64,000 bases of DNA from Clostridia bacterium (GCA_022793335.1 JAAWCQ010000010.1:1-64000); one strand, 5' to 3'; shown: positions 52,966 through 61,107, counted from the stretch's first letter. Translations and numbers: made by a program. Notes: generated by a model from the letters alone, not told the origin.

Positions 52966-54642
52966 TTAGCCCTCCAAATCCCTGTAATAATAATCAGGAA
53001 TGATGTTAACTTTTATCTTGCATTTTTTGAACAAATCTTCTTGTTCTTCGGTAGGTAAGACATCATGTCCTAAATAAATAGTTTTACACTCGTTAGAAAT
53101 ATTGTTTGTAAAATTGTCCAATTCTTCTTCTGTTAAAATAATTGCCAATTCTTTATTCTCATTAAAGTTAATTCCATTTTCAAGTTCTACAAGTTCTTTA
53201 ATATGTTTTAAAAGCTCATCAGCATATTCATAATAAAGTTTGTCAGAAATAGGTACAAAGTCAACTTTCATATATTTTAAACTTGCTTTATAATCTTCTT
53301 TCTCAATAACTCTTTTAATTCTTTCGTAAGTTACATCCCGGCAGATATTATTTTCGTTGTTAGTGCAAAGAATAAATTTTCTAGTACCACCATCTTCTGC
53401 ATTTAGTTTCATTACAGCATGACCTGTTGTTCCAGAACCAGCAAAGAAATCTAAAACATATGAATTTGTCTCACTGCCGATTTTTAAAAGAATATTAATA
53501 AATTCTACAGGTTTTGGATAGTCAAACTTTACATCATTTTTTACTAAATTTTTTAAATCTAATGATGCTTTCTTATTTCCTTCAATGTCTTGGAATAAGT
53601 TTGACACTTGTTTGGTCCTGTTTTCTGCATAATATTTCACATATGGAATCCAAGGTGAATTATCATATCCATCAATGTTGATTTGCTCAAATTTATTATT
53701 CTTCTTCCAAACGATCATATTACTCATTTCTAATTTATCATAAGATTCTTTGGATACTCTCCATCTACTTAAATATTTAGTTGGTCCAAAAGGATATACT
53801 AAACTACCGTCAGGAGCAGTTATTGAATAAAACATATTGGGTCTATTTTCCTTTCTATCTTCATTGCCAGTTTTTCTGAGTTGTAAAATAGAATATTTTC
53901 CAATGGAATCTTCTTCTTTAAATCTCTTTAAATCTTTTTCTGTCAGAGGTAATCCTTTTAAAACAAATTGATTTGTTTTTGAGTATACCAAGCAATAGTC
54001 TAATGAACTCCCAATTTTATTAGCATCTTGTCCTGTTGTAGTTCCCGTCGCTCGACAAATGCATCCTACAAAATTCTTTTCATCAAAAATCTCATCGCAT
54101 AAAATTCTTAATTGAGATAATTCATTATCATCTATACTGATAAATATTACACCAATCTTAGATAATAATGAATTAGCAATTTTTAATCTTTTTTTCATAA
54201 ATGAAAGCCATTTACTATGGCGAAAATTATCATTTGTATCAATAATTGAATCATCATAAACAAAATCTTTATTACCAGTGTTGTATGGAGGATCAATATA
54301 GATAAAATCTATTGCTCCTTTATGAGTTTTTTCTAAAAGTTGTAAAGAAGCAAGATTGTCACCCTCAATCAAAAAATTCATCTGCCCATTATTATCTATA
54401 AATAAATCCTTTTCCTCTGTCAGAACAGGAGTATTGTTTTCTAATGTTTCATCAATTGCTTCTCTATGTTCTTCAAATACTAGTCCATACTTTTTACCTT
54501 TAATATCTTTTTCAATATCAGCAATATAAGATAAAAGTGTTGAGGTATTTTCATCTTGAGGACTAGAAACAATAAATTGTTTAATTTGTTTTATTTTATT
54601 CATAAGGCTTTCTCTTTTCTCTTTTGAAATATTAGTGGTCAT
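52966..54642 (-). CDS. mod: Type III DNA methyltransferase subunit Mod
   Basis: Mod recognises the target sequence and methylates adenine, protecting host DNA and guiding Res. The 558-residue protein has the amino-MTase motif IV IYIDPPYNTGNKDF, then a ~240-residue target-recognition region (including the stretch around GTTTGQDANKIGSS), and motif I VLDFFAGSGTTGHAVMKLN. This order (IV before I) is the beta class typical of type III Mod. GGAG lies before the ATG. Upstream is the candidate invertible promoter region and a divergent recombinase gene. Confidence 0.94.
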   Translation of the reverse strand: MTTNISKEKRESLMNKIKQIKQFIVSSPQDENTSTLLSYIADIEKDIKGKKYGLVFEEHREAIDETLENNTPVLTEEKDLFIDNNGQMNFLIEGDNLASLQLLEKTHKGAIDFIYIDPPYNTGNKDFVYDDSIIDTNDNFRHSKWLSFMKKRLKIANSLLSKIGVIFISIDDNELSQLRILCDEIFDEKNFVGCICRATGTTTGQDANKIGSSLDYCLVYSKTNQFVLKGLPLTEKDLKRFKEEDSIGKYSILQLRKTGNEDRKENRPNMFYSITAPDGSLVYPFGPTKYLSRWRVSKESYDKLEMSNMIVWKKNNKFEQINIDGYDNSPWIPYVKYYAENRTKQVSNLFQDIEGNKKASLDLKNLVKNDVKFDYPKPVEFINILLKIGSETNSYVLDFFAGSGTTGHAVMKLNAEDGGTRKFILCTNNENNICRDVTYERIKRVIEKEDYKASLKYMKVDFVPISDKLYYEYADELLKHIKELVELENGINFNENKELAIILTEEELDNFTNNISNECKTIYLGHDVLPTEEQEDLFKKCKIKVNIIPDYYYRDLEG

Positions 54643-54653
54643 TTTTAATCTCC

Positions 54654-54676
54654 AAAAAGACCAGCGATTGTTATAA
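54654..54676 (+). repeat. Inverted repeat, left arm (mod side)
   Basis: AAAAAGACCA..GATTGTTATAA on the + strand matches the reverse complement of 54828-54850 at 21 of 23 positions. It lies 11 bases before the mod start codon, inside the mod leader. Confidence 0.75.
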
Positions 54677-54799
54677 CACTCGGTAAAATTTAATTAAAGT
54701 AAATAATAGAATAACCAACTAAAAGCAGTAGAAAGGTTAAAATAAAATTAAAATAAACTTGAAAAGTTGTAAAAAAATATATATAAAATGAACTTTATA

Positions 54800-54850
54800 T
54801 GCTATAATATTTTTATTAGACCACAGATTATAACAATCTTTGGTCTTTTT
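54800..54850 (+). promoter_or_regulatory. Promoter followed at once by a terminator and right inverted-repeat arm
   Basis: TGCTATAAT is a perfect extended -10 (TATAAT 54803-54808) pointing right toward the recombinase gene. Transcription would start near 54815, and AGACCACAGATT/AATCTTTGGTCT (54818-54845) followed by seven T forms a terminator right at the start. The 3' arm of this hairpin (54828-54850) is also the right arm of the 23-bp inverted repeat whose other arm is at 54654-54676. The arrangement suggests either attenuation or a promoter that can be flipped. Confidence 0.55.
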
Positions 54851-54976
54851 TTAATTATATTTAAGAAATTTTATAAGATTTCAATTTACTCCCTAAATTA
54901 TTTTACTTTTTATGTCCTTTTAATAATGGAGGGACAACCAGAAAAAGTTAAAATATTATGAGGAGGAATTTTTACA

Positions 54977-55915
54977 ATGAAAACTAAACAATGGCTTGAT
55001 ATATGGTTAAATAAGTATGTCAAGCACACAGTAAAACTACGCACATTTGATAGGTACAAATACAATGTAGAAAAACACATCAATCCAGAACTTGGAGAAT
55101 ATGAAATAGAGGACCTTTCTGCAAATGTATTGCAGGACTTTGTTCTTAAAAAGTTAGAGCAAGGAAATTTGAAAACCGGTGGACCGCTTGCCAACAATTC
55201 TGTTATTGGAATTGTGAACATAATTAAGAGTGCTCTAGCTCTTGCAGTTTCACTTGAAGTTGTTGACAAGGAATATTCCAACAAAATTAAATTGCCAGCA
55301 CCAACCGAAAAGCCTGTCAATGCTTTTGAAAAACAAGAGCAACAAAAACTTGAACAATTTTGTTTGAATTCTAAAAAGGCAAACCATATAGGTATTGTTA
55401 TTTGTCTATACACAGGGCTTCGTATTGGAGAACTACTTGCTCTTACATGGGACGATATTGACTTTGCAAATGGAATTATGAAAGTTGATAAAGAAGCATA
55501 TCGCAACAAGCAAAATGGGGAGTGGCACACGATAATTGACAAACCTAAAACAAAATCTTCTATTCGTGTTATTCCTTTGCCTAAAACCTTGCTTGCAAAA
55601 CTTAAAGAGATAAAAAAGAAAAGTAAGTATGAACACATCATCTCAACAAACAAAAACACAATTGTGGACACAAGGTCTTATCAAAAGACTTATGAAAGAA
55701 TTCTTAAAAAATTGAATATACCATACAAGAATTTTCATGCACTTCGTCACACTTTTGCAACTCGTGCAGTGGAACTTGGAATTGATGTAAAAAGTCTTGC
55801 AGAGATAATGGGACACAAAAATCCTACAGTAACCTTGCAAAGATATACGCATTCTCTTTTATCTTACAAAACAGATATGATGAACAAACTCGGCAAAATG
55901 CTTATTGCGAATTAG
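54977..55915 (+). CDS. Tyrosine recombinase (first copy)
   Basis: This is a phage-integrase-family recombinase of 312 residues: an N-terminal SAM-like core-binding domain (WLDIWLNKYVKHTVKLRTFDRY) and a catalytic domain. The catalytic domain has TGLRIGELLAL (first Arg), the lysine hairpin, HALRHTFATR (His-x-x-Arg) and GHKNPTVTLQRYTH (second His and nucleophile Tyr). It lacks the N-terminal arm-binding domain present in the recombinase at 58938. GAGGAGG precedes the ATG. It is divergent from mod across ~330 bases containing an inverted repeat. It may be a second integrase or a DNA invertase. Confidence 0.92.
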   Translation: MKTKQWLDIWLNKYVKHTVKLRTFDRYKYNVEKHINPELGEYEIEDLSANVLQDFVLKKLEQGNLKTGGPLANNSVIGIVNIIKSALALAVSLEVVDKEYSNKIKLPAPTEKPVNAFEKQEQQKLEQFCLNSKKANHIGIVICLYTGLRIGELLALTWDDIDFANGIMKVDKEAYRNKQNGEWHTIIDKPKTKSSIRVIPLPKTLLAKLKEIKKKSKYEHIISTNKNTIVDTRSYQKTYERILKKLNIPYKNFHALRHTFATRAVELGIDVKSLAEIMGHKNPTVTLQRYTHSLLSYKTDMMNKLGKMLIAN

Positions 55916-55994
55916 TTTGGAAAGTATAAAATTGGATTTCGGCAACATTTGACAAAAATAGTTTCTTTAAATCCACTTTTTAGGATTTGTCTTA

Positions 55995-56060
55995 TGTTAT
56001 AATAAGCATAGATTTTGTCTGGGAGTTTACTCACAAGCAAAATCAGCGAAATTTCAAACG
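55995..56060 (+). promoter_or_regulatory. Promoter and structured leader before the sigma-like gene
   Basis: TGTTATAAT is an extended -10 (TATAAT 55998-56003). The RNA from about 56011 folds into GATTTTG/CAAAATC with an inner GGGAGT/ACTC pairing, followed by a GAAATTTC palindrome. The leader ends without a good ribosome binding site. Confidence 0.5.
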
Positions 56061-56074
56061 AAGAAATGTGAGCA

Positions 56075-56938
56075 ATGCGAACTAATAGCGAAGCTAGGTT
56101 GCTTTTTAAGAAAAGCAACATTTCTTCTGTTTATAATATTTTTGATGAAAAAATGAGAATAATCAAATATTATGACAGAATCAATAGAAAACATTTAGAT
56201 TTGGAAGTAACTGATGAAGTTGCTAAATTTTTGCTTGCAAATGATAAGTGGCTTAGAAGAAAACAAAACGAATTTAACTTTCGCACGATTTCTTTGGATA
56301 CTGTCATTTACTCTGGCGAAGATGATGAGATAACTTTGAAAGAAACTATTGCTGATGATGAAGAAGAAATTATGAATTGCAAAACTTGCGGAAAACGCTT
56401 GGAGTTTTATAATCTTGTTTGGAAAGTTGTGGGTTATCTTGATAAAAGTAAGTATGATTTAATTTGGAATATTTTTGTTGAAAAGAAAACTCAAAAACAA
56501 ATTGCAAGCGAATTAAATATAACTGAAGGTGCAGTTTCACAATTAAAGGACACAGCAATATCCGACCTTGTTTATCACTTTAACTGTGATGAAGAGTTTA
56601 GAAAAACTAGTTATTACACTGAATATCTACAAAAAGAAATGAAAGACGCGATGAGAATTGTAAAAGAGCTTACCGTTGAAGATATATTTACTTCGTCATT
56701 ATCTAAAATTCATGAACTGACAAGCACTCTTTCACAAGTATTCAAAAAATCCACAATACTAAATAAAGAGATAGATAAAAAAGACAAACTTTCAAGTGCA
56801 AATCGCATAGTAAAACATACTGTTGAAGAACTTAATCCGGATAACGATACAAGCAAAGTGTTAAATGTTCCGAAAGAAATTTTTACAGAAGAAAATACAC
56901 AAAAGATTACACAAACATTATTAAAATTTTTTAAATAA
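56075..56938 (+). CDS. Sigma-70-region-4-like HTH protein
   Basis: Residues ~125-175 of the 287 form a sigma-factor region-4-type helix-turn-helix (KKTQKQIASELNITEGAVSQLKDTAISDL). The N-terminal part (IIKYYDRINRKHLDLEVTDEVAKFL) resembles small RNA-polymerase-sigma-like proteins carried by clostridial mobile elements. The C-terminal ~110 residues are helical. The start is uncertain: ATG 56075 has no good ribosome binding site, and ATG 56153 (MRIIKYYDRI) begins at the conserved part. It probably regulates element genes; that is inference. Confidence 0.7.
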   Translation: MRTNSEARLLFKKSNISSVYNIFDEKMRIIKYYDRINRKHLDLEVTDEVAKFLLANDKWLRRKQNEFNFRTISLDTVIYSGEDDEITLKETIADDEEEIMNCKTCGKRLEFYNLVWKVVGYLDKSKYDLIWNIFVEKKTQKQIASELNITEGAVSQLKDTAISDLVYHFNCDEEFRKTSYYTEYLQKEMKDAMRIVKELTVEDIFTSSLSKIHELTSTLSQVFKKSTILNKEIDKKDKLSSANRIVKHTVEELNPDNDTSKVLNVPKEIFTEENTQKITQTLLKFFK

Positions 56939-56939
56939 G

Positions 56940-56966
56940 CAGCTTTAATTTTTGAGCTGTTTTTTA
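56940..56966 (+). terminator. Terminator after the sigma-like gene
   Basis: CAGCT pairs with AGCTG around a 10-base A/T-rich loop, followed by six T. Confidence 0.7.
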
Positions 56967-57007
56967 TTGCAAAAAATTGCCCCTTTAAATAAACACTAGG
57001 AGAATAT

Positions 57008-57241
57008 ATGAAAACAAAAACACTAAAACCTGAAAATATGCTACGAATTACCGAAGTGGATTTGCTAAACAAATTGCAAGAAAAGTTTGAATTATCCACT
57101 TGCAAAAGTGCAAATTCATTTTTTATTTCTATCCTTAAAAACTACGCTTTTGAAGACACACGAGAAGATGAAATTTTTAACAAATTAGAAACCATAGAAG
57201 ACACGACTAATGCAATCTATGAAAAGGTTAAAAATAGATGA
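57008..57241 (+). CDS. Relaxase accessory protein (MobC-like position)
   Basis: This 77-residue protein (NMLRITEVDLLNKLQEKFELSTCKSANSFFISILKNYAFED) could be a ribbon-helix-helix type DNA binder. Such proteins bind oriT and recruit the relaxase in mobilizable elements. CTAGGAG precedes the ATG. Its stop overlaps the relaxase start by four bases (ATGA), so translation is coupled. The family assignment rests on size, context and the helical pattern. Confidence 0.65.
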   Translation: MKTKTLKPENMLRITEVDLLNKLQEKFELSTCKSANSFFISILKNYAFEDTREDEIFNKLETIEDTTNAIYEKVKNR

Positions 57242-58443
57242 CAGACAATATTGTTCTTAAATGCTATTACTACAAACCAAAAGAAAAATATAACCTAGAA
57301 AAACAATCAAGAGAAATACGGAAGCGAATCTTTGTTAGTTGCAATGGCGGTTACAATTATGTTAGTTATGTGGATACTGGTGCAGCAAATAAATTGCCAA
57401 AAGATTATGCAGAATATGTTGGTAACACTGAAAAATCTTGTGGCGTTTTTAATAAAGAAGGACTACTTGACAATAAACAAAAACGAGATTTAAGAAATCA
57501 ATTAAGAGAAACTCAAAGTTGTATTTGGGATATGGTTATTTCTTTTAGAGAAGATTTTGGAAACGAGTATTGCCGAGATTATGAGCAAGCATATAAATTT
57601 TTAGTTAAAGAATTGCCAAAGTTTTTTAAGCGTGCTGGACTAGACAAAGACAACATCGTGTGGTATGCAGGACTTCACGAGAACACTGAAAATAAACACA
57701 TCCATATTTCATTTTTTGAAAAAGAACCAAAGTTTTATGCTAATGGTGGAAAGTTAAGATTTCACTCTGGCAAAATTGATAAAGATGTTTTGCTTACAAG
57801 TAAAGTGATATTTGAAAGAGCTTTGACAAACAAGTCCGCCGAAATTGTTAAGGCAAGAAAAGACCTAAGCGAAAAGTATAAAATAGGTTTGTCACATTAT
57901 GAAATGACAAGAACATTAAAGAAAAAGCTGCTTGAATTATATAGAGAAATACCTGCCAATGGAAGAACAAGTTATGATAGCGAAAATATGGAATTTTTGA
58001 AAAAGAAAGTTGATGACACAACTGAATGTGTTTTATATGCCAACCCTAAAACCAAAGAGAGTTATTTGAATTATAAGCTTAAAATTAACGAATATAGAGA
58101 GTGGCAACAAGAGCAATATAAGCATATTCCAGACAAATATAATACGGATATTTATCAAGCGGACTTAATGCGAAGGCTTGGAAATATCACAATTCAAACT
58201 GCACTAAAACTTGGAAAACTTAATGACGAAATAGAAAGATTGCAAAACTACAATCGCAAAGAAAAAGCATTCAAAAAACAGCAAAGAACAAAGCAACTTG
58301 ACTATTTGTTAGACTTGTTTGAATATTATGCAAATTGTGAGGAACGAGAAATGTTAAATTTTAAGTATTGGTGTGAAGAACGAGAACGCTATGCTAAACA
58401 TCAAGAATATTTGAATGGCCGAAATAGAGATTTTGAAATGTAG
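57238..58443 (+). CDS. Mobilization relaxase (MobP/MobL-like)
   Basis: The relaxase nicks oriT and pilots single-stranded DNA during transfer. The 401-residue protein has the HUH metal-binding motif in NKHIHISFFEKE, preceded by VWYAGLHENTE. Upstream is FVSCNGGYNYVSYVDT, as seen in MobP2/MobL-type relaxases of Firmicutes elements. The last ~180 residues are a charged coiled coil. The element has no type IV secretion genes, so it would be mobilized in trans. An oriT is expected in the neighbouring spacers but I cannot define it. Confidence 0.85.
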   Translation: MTDNIVLKCYYYKPKEKYNLEKQSREIRKRIFVSCNGGYNYVSYVDTGAANKLPKDYAEYVGNTEKSCGVFNKEGLLDNKQKRDLRNQLRETQSCIWDMVISFREDFGNEYCRDYEQAYKFLVKELPKFFKRAGLDKDNIVWYAGLHENTENKHIHISFFEKEPKFYANGGKLRFHSGKIDKDVLLTSKVIFERALTNKSAEIVKARKDLSEKYKIGLSHYEMTRTLKKKLLELYREIPANGRTSYDSENMEFLKKKVDDTTECVLYANPKTKESYLNYKLKINEYREWQQEQYKHIPDKYNTDIYQADLMRRLGNITIQTALKLGKLNDEIERLQNYNRKEKAFKKQQRTKQLDYLLDLFEYYANCEEREMLNFKYWCEERERYAKHQEYLNGRNRDFEM

Positions 58444-58684
58444 ATTTTGAAGCAGTAATATAGAATTTTAAAAACAGGATAAGCGAAAGAAACATTTCTT
58501 GCACAAAATATCGCTAAAATACCCATACGTTCGGGCTTTTTTCGATGTTACATTTAGTGCGTCAATCGCTTCTTTCTTATTTTGTGACAAGTGGGATACC
58601 CACTTCCATTTTGAGCACTATGTGCTCTTTTTATATAGAGATTGAATTGTTATAGAAAACAAAAAATGCAAACAAGGAGTAAAT
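58444..58684. other. Spacer with tandem hairpins
   Basis: Between relaxase and excisionase genes are AAGTGGG/CCCACTT around ATA (58589-58605) and GAGCAC/GTGCTC around TAT with five T (58613-58632). The second is a terminator. A CCC...GGG with T-run (about 58530-58548) may be another. Such clustered stems near a relaxase gene could also include an oriT. Confidence 0.55.
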
Positions 58685-58945
58685 ATGAACGACAATCAAC
58701 AACTTAATATTAACAATTTAATACAATGCGAAACTCAAAGAATTTCGCAAAAATACAACAAAGATTTTTTGGATTGCGAAGACCTAATTAAAATTACAGG
58801 GCTTGGCAGAGATAATGTGCGAAATCTTTTAAGGAGTAAAGATTTTCCTACAACAAAGGTCGGCAAAAGACAAGTTGTCAGCGTGCTAAATTTTGTCACT
58901 TGGCTGACTTTAAATCAAACTGCAAATGAGGTGAAAAATGGTTAA
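58685..58945 (+). CDS. Excisionase-like HTH protein
   Basis: The 86-residue protein has a MerR/AlpA-like winged-helix pattern (DFLDCEDLIKITGLGRDNVRNLLRSKDFPTTKVGKRQVV), typical of excisionases and element-borne DNA-binding proteins. CAAGGAG precedes the ATG. It overlaps the following integrase gene by eight bases, the usual xis-int arrangement, so it probably controls the direction of recombination. Confidence 0.82.
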   Translation: MNDNQQLNINNLIQCETQRISQKYNKDFLDCEDLIKITGLGRDNVRNLLRSKDFPTTKVGKRQVVSVLNFVTWLTLNQTANEVKNG

Positions 58946-60329
58946 AAAAGTTCAAACTAAAACAAGACGAAATAATAACGAAGGAAGTATATTTCAAAGA
59001 AAAAGTGATGGCAAATGGGTTGGCAGCATAACCGTCGGCTATGACGAAAAAGGACAGCAGAAAAAGAAAACGGTTTATGGAGTTAACCAAACTGAAGTTG
59101 CTAAAAAGTTAGCTGAAATAAGTGGCAGGATTAAAAGCAATTCTTATGAACTAATTGAAAACAAAACTTTTGGAGCGTTGATGGCGGACTGGCTATTGGT
59201 CTTTAAAAAGAGTTCTGTTACTGGTAGAACTTTTGAAGGGATAATTAGAAATTTTAGATTGCACATTGAGCCACAAATTGGCAATATGAAAATTTACGAC
59301 ATTGACACTTTCGTTATTCAAAAAGTTATAAACAACTTGATTGAGCAAGATTATAGCAATAATACAGTTAAGAAAAACAAACACCTGATTAGTCAATTTT
59401 TTGAATATGCAATAGATAATAAATGGGTTTCGGTTAATCCCACAAGCAAAGTTCAAGTAAGAACAAAAGACAAAGCACAAAGTAAGAAAGATAAATACAA
59501 AGCATTGCCACCAGAAGTTAGGATTGAATTTCTGGAAGCATTAAACAAAGACGAAGCCAACTTTATTAAACCGCTTTGCATTTGCTTAATGTTTTCTGGT
59601 CTACGCATCGGCGAAGCTCTTGCACTCAAATGGGAGAATGTAGATTTTGAAAATAAGTCATTAAAGGTTGAACAAGCGATAACGCAAGACCCAAAATTTG
59701 ATAATGAAGGGAATGTTAAAAGTCGCGTTACTATTGTTGGTGACACAAAAACAACGTGTAGCGTGCGAGAAATACCAATTGCAGATATAGTTGTCGAAGC
59801 GCTTAAAGATTGGAGAGAAAAGCAAATTTTAAGACAAAAAACAAACAAAGAAGTCACAGGAGATTTAACATCTAGGACTTCTTTTATTTTTGCAAATGAT
59901 GATGGCTCTGTAAGAAGTTATTCGGGAACAAAGAAGATATTTGAACGTTTTAAGAAGAGAAATAATTTGAAAAAATACAATATTGGTTTTCATTGTCTTA
60001 GACATACGTTTTCAAATATGCTTTTTGAGATGAATGAAAATCCAAAGGCAATTCAACAGCTGCTTGGACATAGAGATGTGAAAACTACAATTACGGTTTA
60101 CAATAGCGTCAACAACGAATATGTAAGGCAAACGACCGAGAAGTTTAATGAAAGGGTTAAAGAAGAACAAATGTTGATTAACAAAAACATAAGAGAAGAA
60201 GTTATTGAAGAGCGAAAAGACAAACTTGTTAAAGATATGACCGATGACGAGTTTGATGATATGCTTGAACAACTTATGCAAGAACGAAGAGAACGCAAAC
60301 GAAAAAAAGAAAAGGATTTTGAGATGTAG
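58938..60329 (+). CDS. int: Tyrosine integrase of the element
   Basis: This integrase of 463 residues has an AP2-like arm-binding N-terminus (NNEGSIFQRKSDGKWVGSITVGYDEKGQ). A core-binding domain and a catalytic domain follow, with SGLRIGEALALKWENVDF (Arg), HCLRHTFSNML (His/Arg) and LGHRDVKTTITVYNSV (His and nucleophile Tyr). The C-terminus is a charged coil. Its closeness to the right attachment site, the excisionase partner and the TGTACCTA boxes make it the likely enzyme for insertion into tRNA-Thr. GAGGTG precedes the ATG inside the xis gene. Confidence 0.95.
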   Translation: MVKKVQTKTRRNNNEGSIFQRKSDGKWVGSITVGYDEKGQQKKKTVYGVNQTEVAKKLAEISGRIKSNSYELIENKTFGALMADWLLVFKKSSVTGRTFEGIIRNFRLHIEPQIGNMKIYDIDTFVIQKVINNLIEQDYSNNTVKKNKHLISQFFEYAIDNKWVSVNPTSKVQVRTKDKAQSKKDKYKALPPEVRIEFLEALNKDEANFIKPLCICLMFSGLRIGEALALKWENVDFENKSLKVEQAITQDPKFDNEGNVKSRVTIVGDTKTTCSVREIPIADIVVEALKDWREKQILRQKTNKEVTGDLTSRTSFIFANDDGSVRSYSGTKKIFERFKKRNNLKKYNIGFHCLRHTFSNMLFEMNENPKAIQQLLGHRDVKTTITVYNSVNNEYVRQTTEKFNERVKEEQMLINKNIREEVIEERKDKLVKDMTDDEFDDMLEQLMQERRERKRKKEKDFEM

Positions 60330-60337
60330 GAGGGGGA

Positions 60338-60610
60338 ATGAAAACAGTTTATAATGGCTACGATGAACATTTTTTTAATGGTAAACAATTGAAAGAATTT
60401 TTGGATAAGTGTTTTTTACAAGCAAAACATAAAAAGACTTGTGTGTTAAATATAACTATTGTTGGGTATTTAAATTTTATTGGGATTGAAGATGATAAAA
60501 CTTATAGAATATTTGAAAATGGAGCATATTGTCGTTTGTCTGATGGGCAAACTGATGAAGAAATTTCATTTTTTGGTTTCATTCCAGAGGGATGTTTTAA
60601 TCAGTATTAA
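60338..60610 (+). CDS. Small protein, probably truncated by a stop codon
   Basis: AGGAGGGGG precedes the ATG. The 90-residue protein (FFNGKQLKEFLDKCFLQAKHKKTCVLNITIVGYLNFIG...) has no family I know. Its TAA stop at 60608 is followed in the same frame by 49 open codons encoding a topoisomerase-type C4 zinc finger. The gene may therefore be the front of a longer interrupted one. It is located just after int, before the right end of the element. Confidence 0.6.
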   Translation: MKTVYNGYDEHFFNGKQLKEFLDKCFLQAKHKKTCVLNITIVGYLNFIGIEDDKTYRIFENGAYCRLSDGQTDEEISFFGFIPEGCFNQY

Positions 60611-60760
60611 AAATATGTTCCTAACAACCATACTTGTTTGGAATGTGGAGCGCCTATGAAAATAAAAATTAGCAAGTATGGTGAATTTCTAGGCTGTTCC
60701 AATTATCCAGAATGCAAGCATAAGGAAACAATATATATAATTGGAAAAGAACAAGTTTGA
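60611..60760 (+). pseudogene. In-frame C4 zinc-finger remnant after a stop codon
   Basis: Reading on in frame from the TAA at 60608-60610 gives HTCLECGAPMKIKISKYGEF and then LGCSNYPECKHKETI, a complete topoisomerase-type zinc ribbon (CxxC ... C....C) ending at TGA 60758. No start codon with a ribosome binding site lies before the first CxxC. It is therefore either the disconnected C-terminus of the upstream ORF or is reached by readthrough. Confidence 0.65.
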
Positions 60761-60769
60761 TAAAATTCA

Positions 60770-60896
60770 TGTACCTAAATGTATCTAATATGGCAGTTTT
60801 AGGTACATTTAGAAAGTTTTAAACCGACTTTTGAGAAATTGAAAGTCGGTCTTTTTTTATGCAATTTTATGTACCTACAAGTGAATATTAGGTACA
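60770..60896. repeat. Right arm-type boxes TGTACCTA/TAGGTACA
   Basis: TGTACCTA at 60770-60777 and 60870-60877, TAGGTACA at 60800-60807 and 60889-60896, plus a degenerate TGTATCTA at 60780-60787. They mirror the three copies at the left end. Confidence 0.7.
60821..60858 (+). terminator. Terminator near the right end of the element
   Basis: ACCGACTTT pairs with AAAGTCGGT around a ~10-base loop and is followed by seven T. It ends the int transcription unit. Confidence 0.9.
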
Positions 60897-60944
60897 TTTT
60901 TTGTTTTTTGGAAAGGACTTGTGTCCTAGGGTGTATAAAATAAA

Positions 60945-60988
60945 AAATCGTTAAAAGCCTTATAAATAAAGGGTTTTAGCGATTTTTA
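60945..60988. terminator. Terminator downstream of the element tRNA-Thr
   Basis: AAAATCGTTAAAA pairs with TTTTAGCGATTTT (one G-T), with T-runs on both strands. On the minus strand it follows the tRNA 3' end by a few bases. Confidence 0.8.
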
Positions 60989-60992
60989 AATG

Positions 60993-61067
60993 TGGAGCTG
61001 ATGGCGGGAATCGGACCCGCGACCACCACCTTACCAAGGTGGTGCTCTACCCCTGAGCCACATCAGC
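60993..61067 (-). tRNA. tRNA-Thr (anticodon GGT), complete
   Basis: The minus strand gives a full cloverleaf. The acceptor is GCTGATG/CATCAGC with encoded CCA, the D stem GCTC/GAGC, the anticodon arm CCACC-TTGGTAA-GGTGG with anticodon GGT, and the T arm GCGGG-TCCGATT-CCCGC. The T loop has C instead of the near-universal T at position 55, as does the broken host copy. It lies ~40 bases inside the right end of the element and is probably the only functional copy at this locus. Confidence 0.95.
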
Positions 61068-61107
61068 AAACTAAAGATTTTTGGTATAATTTTTTTGCTT
61101 GGTTTTT

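Noticed and set aside
54926..54961. Eleven-codon ORF (MEGQPEKVKIL) ending at the recombinase Shine-Dalgarno
   Set aside because: Coupling-like position is attractive, but it has no ribosome binding site of its own; evidence too thin.
54910..55671. 253-codon antisense frame across the recombinase gene
   Set aside because: Shadow of a clear tyrosine recombinase on the + strand; the translated sequence is Ser/Phe-rich without family features.
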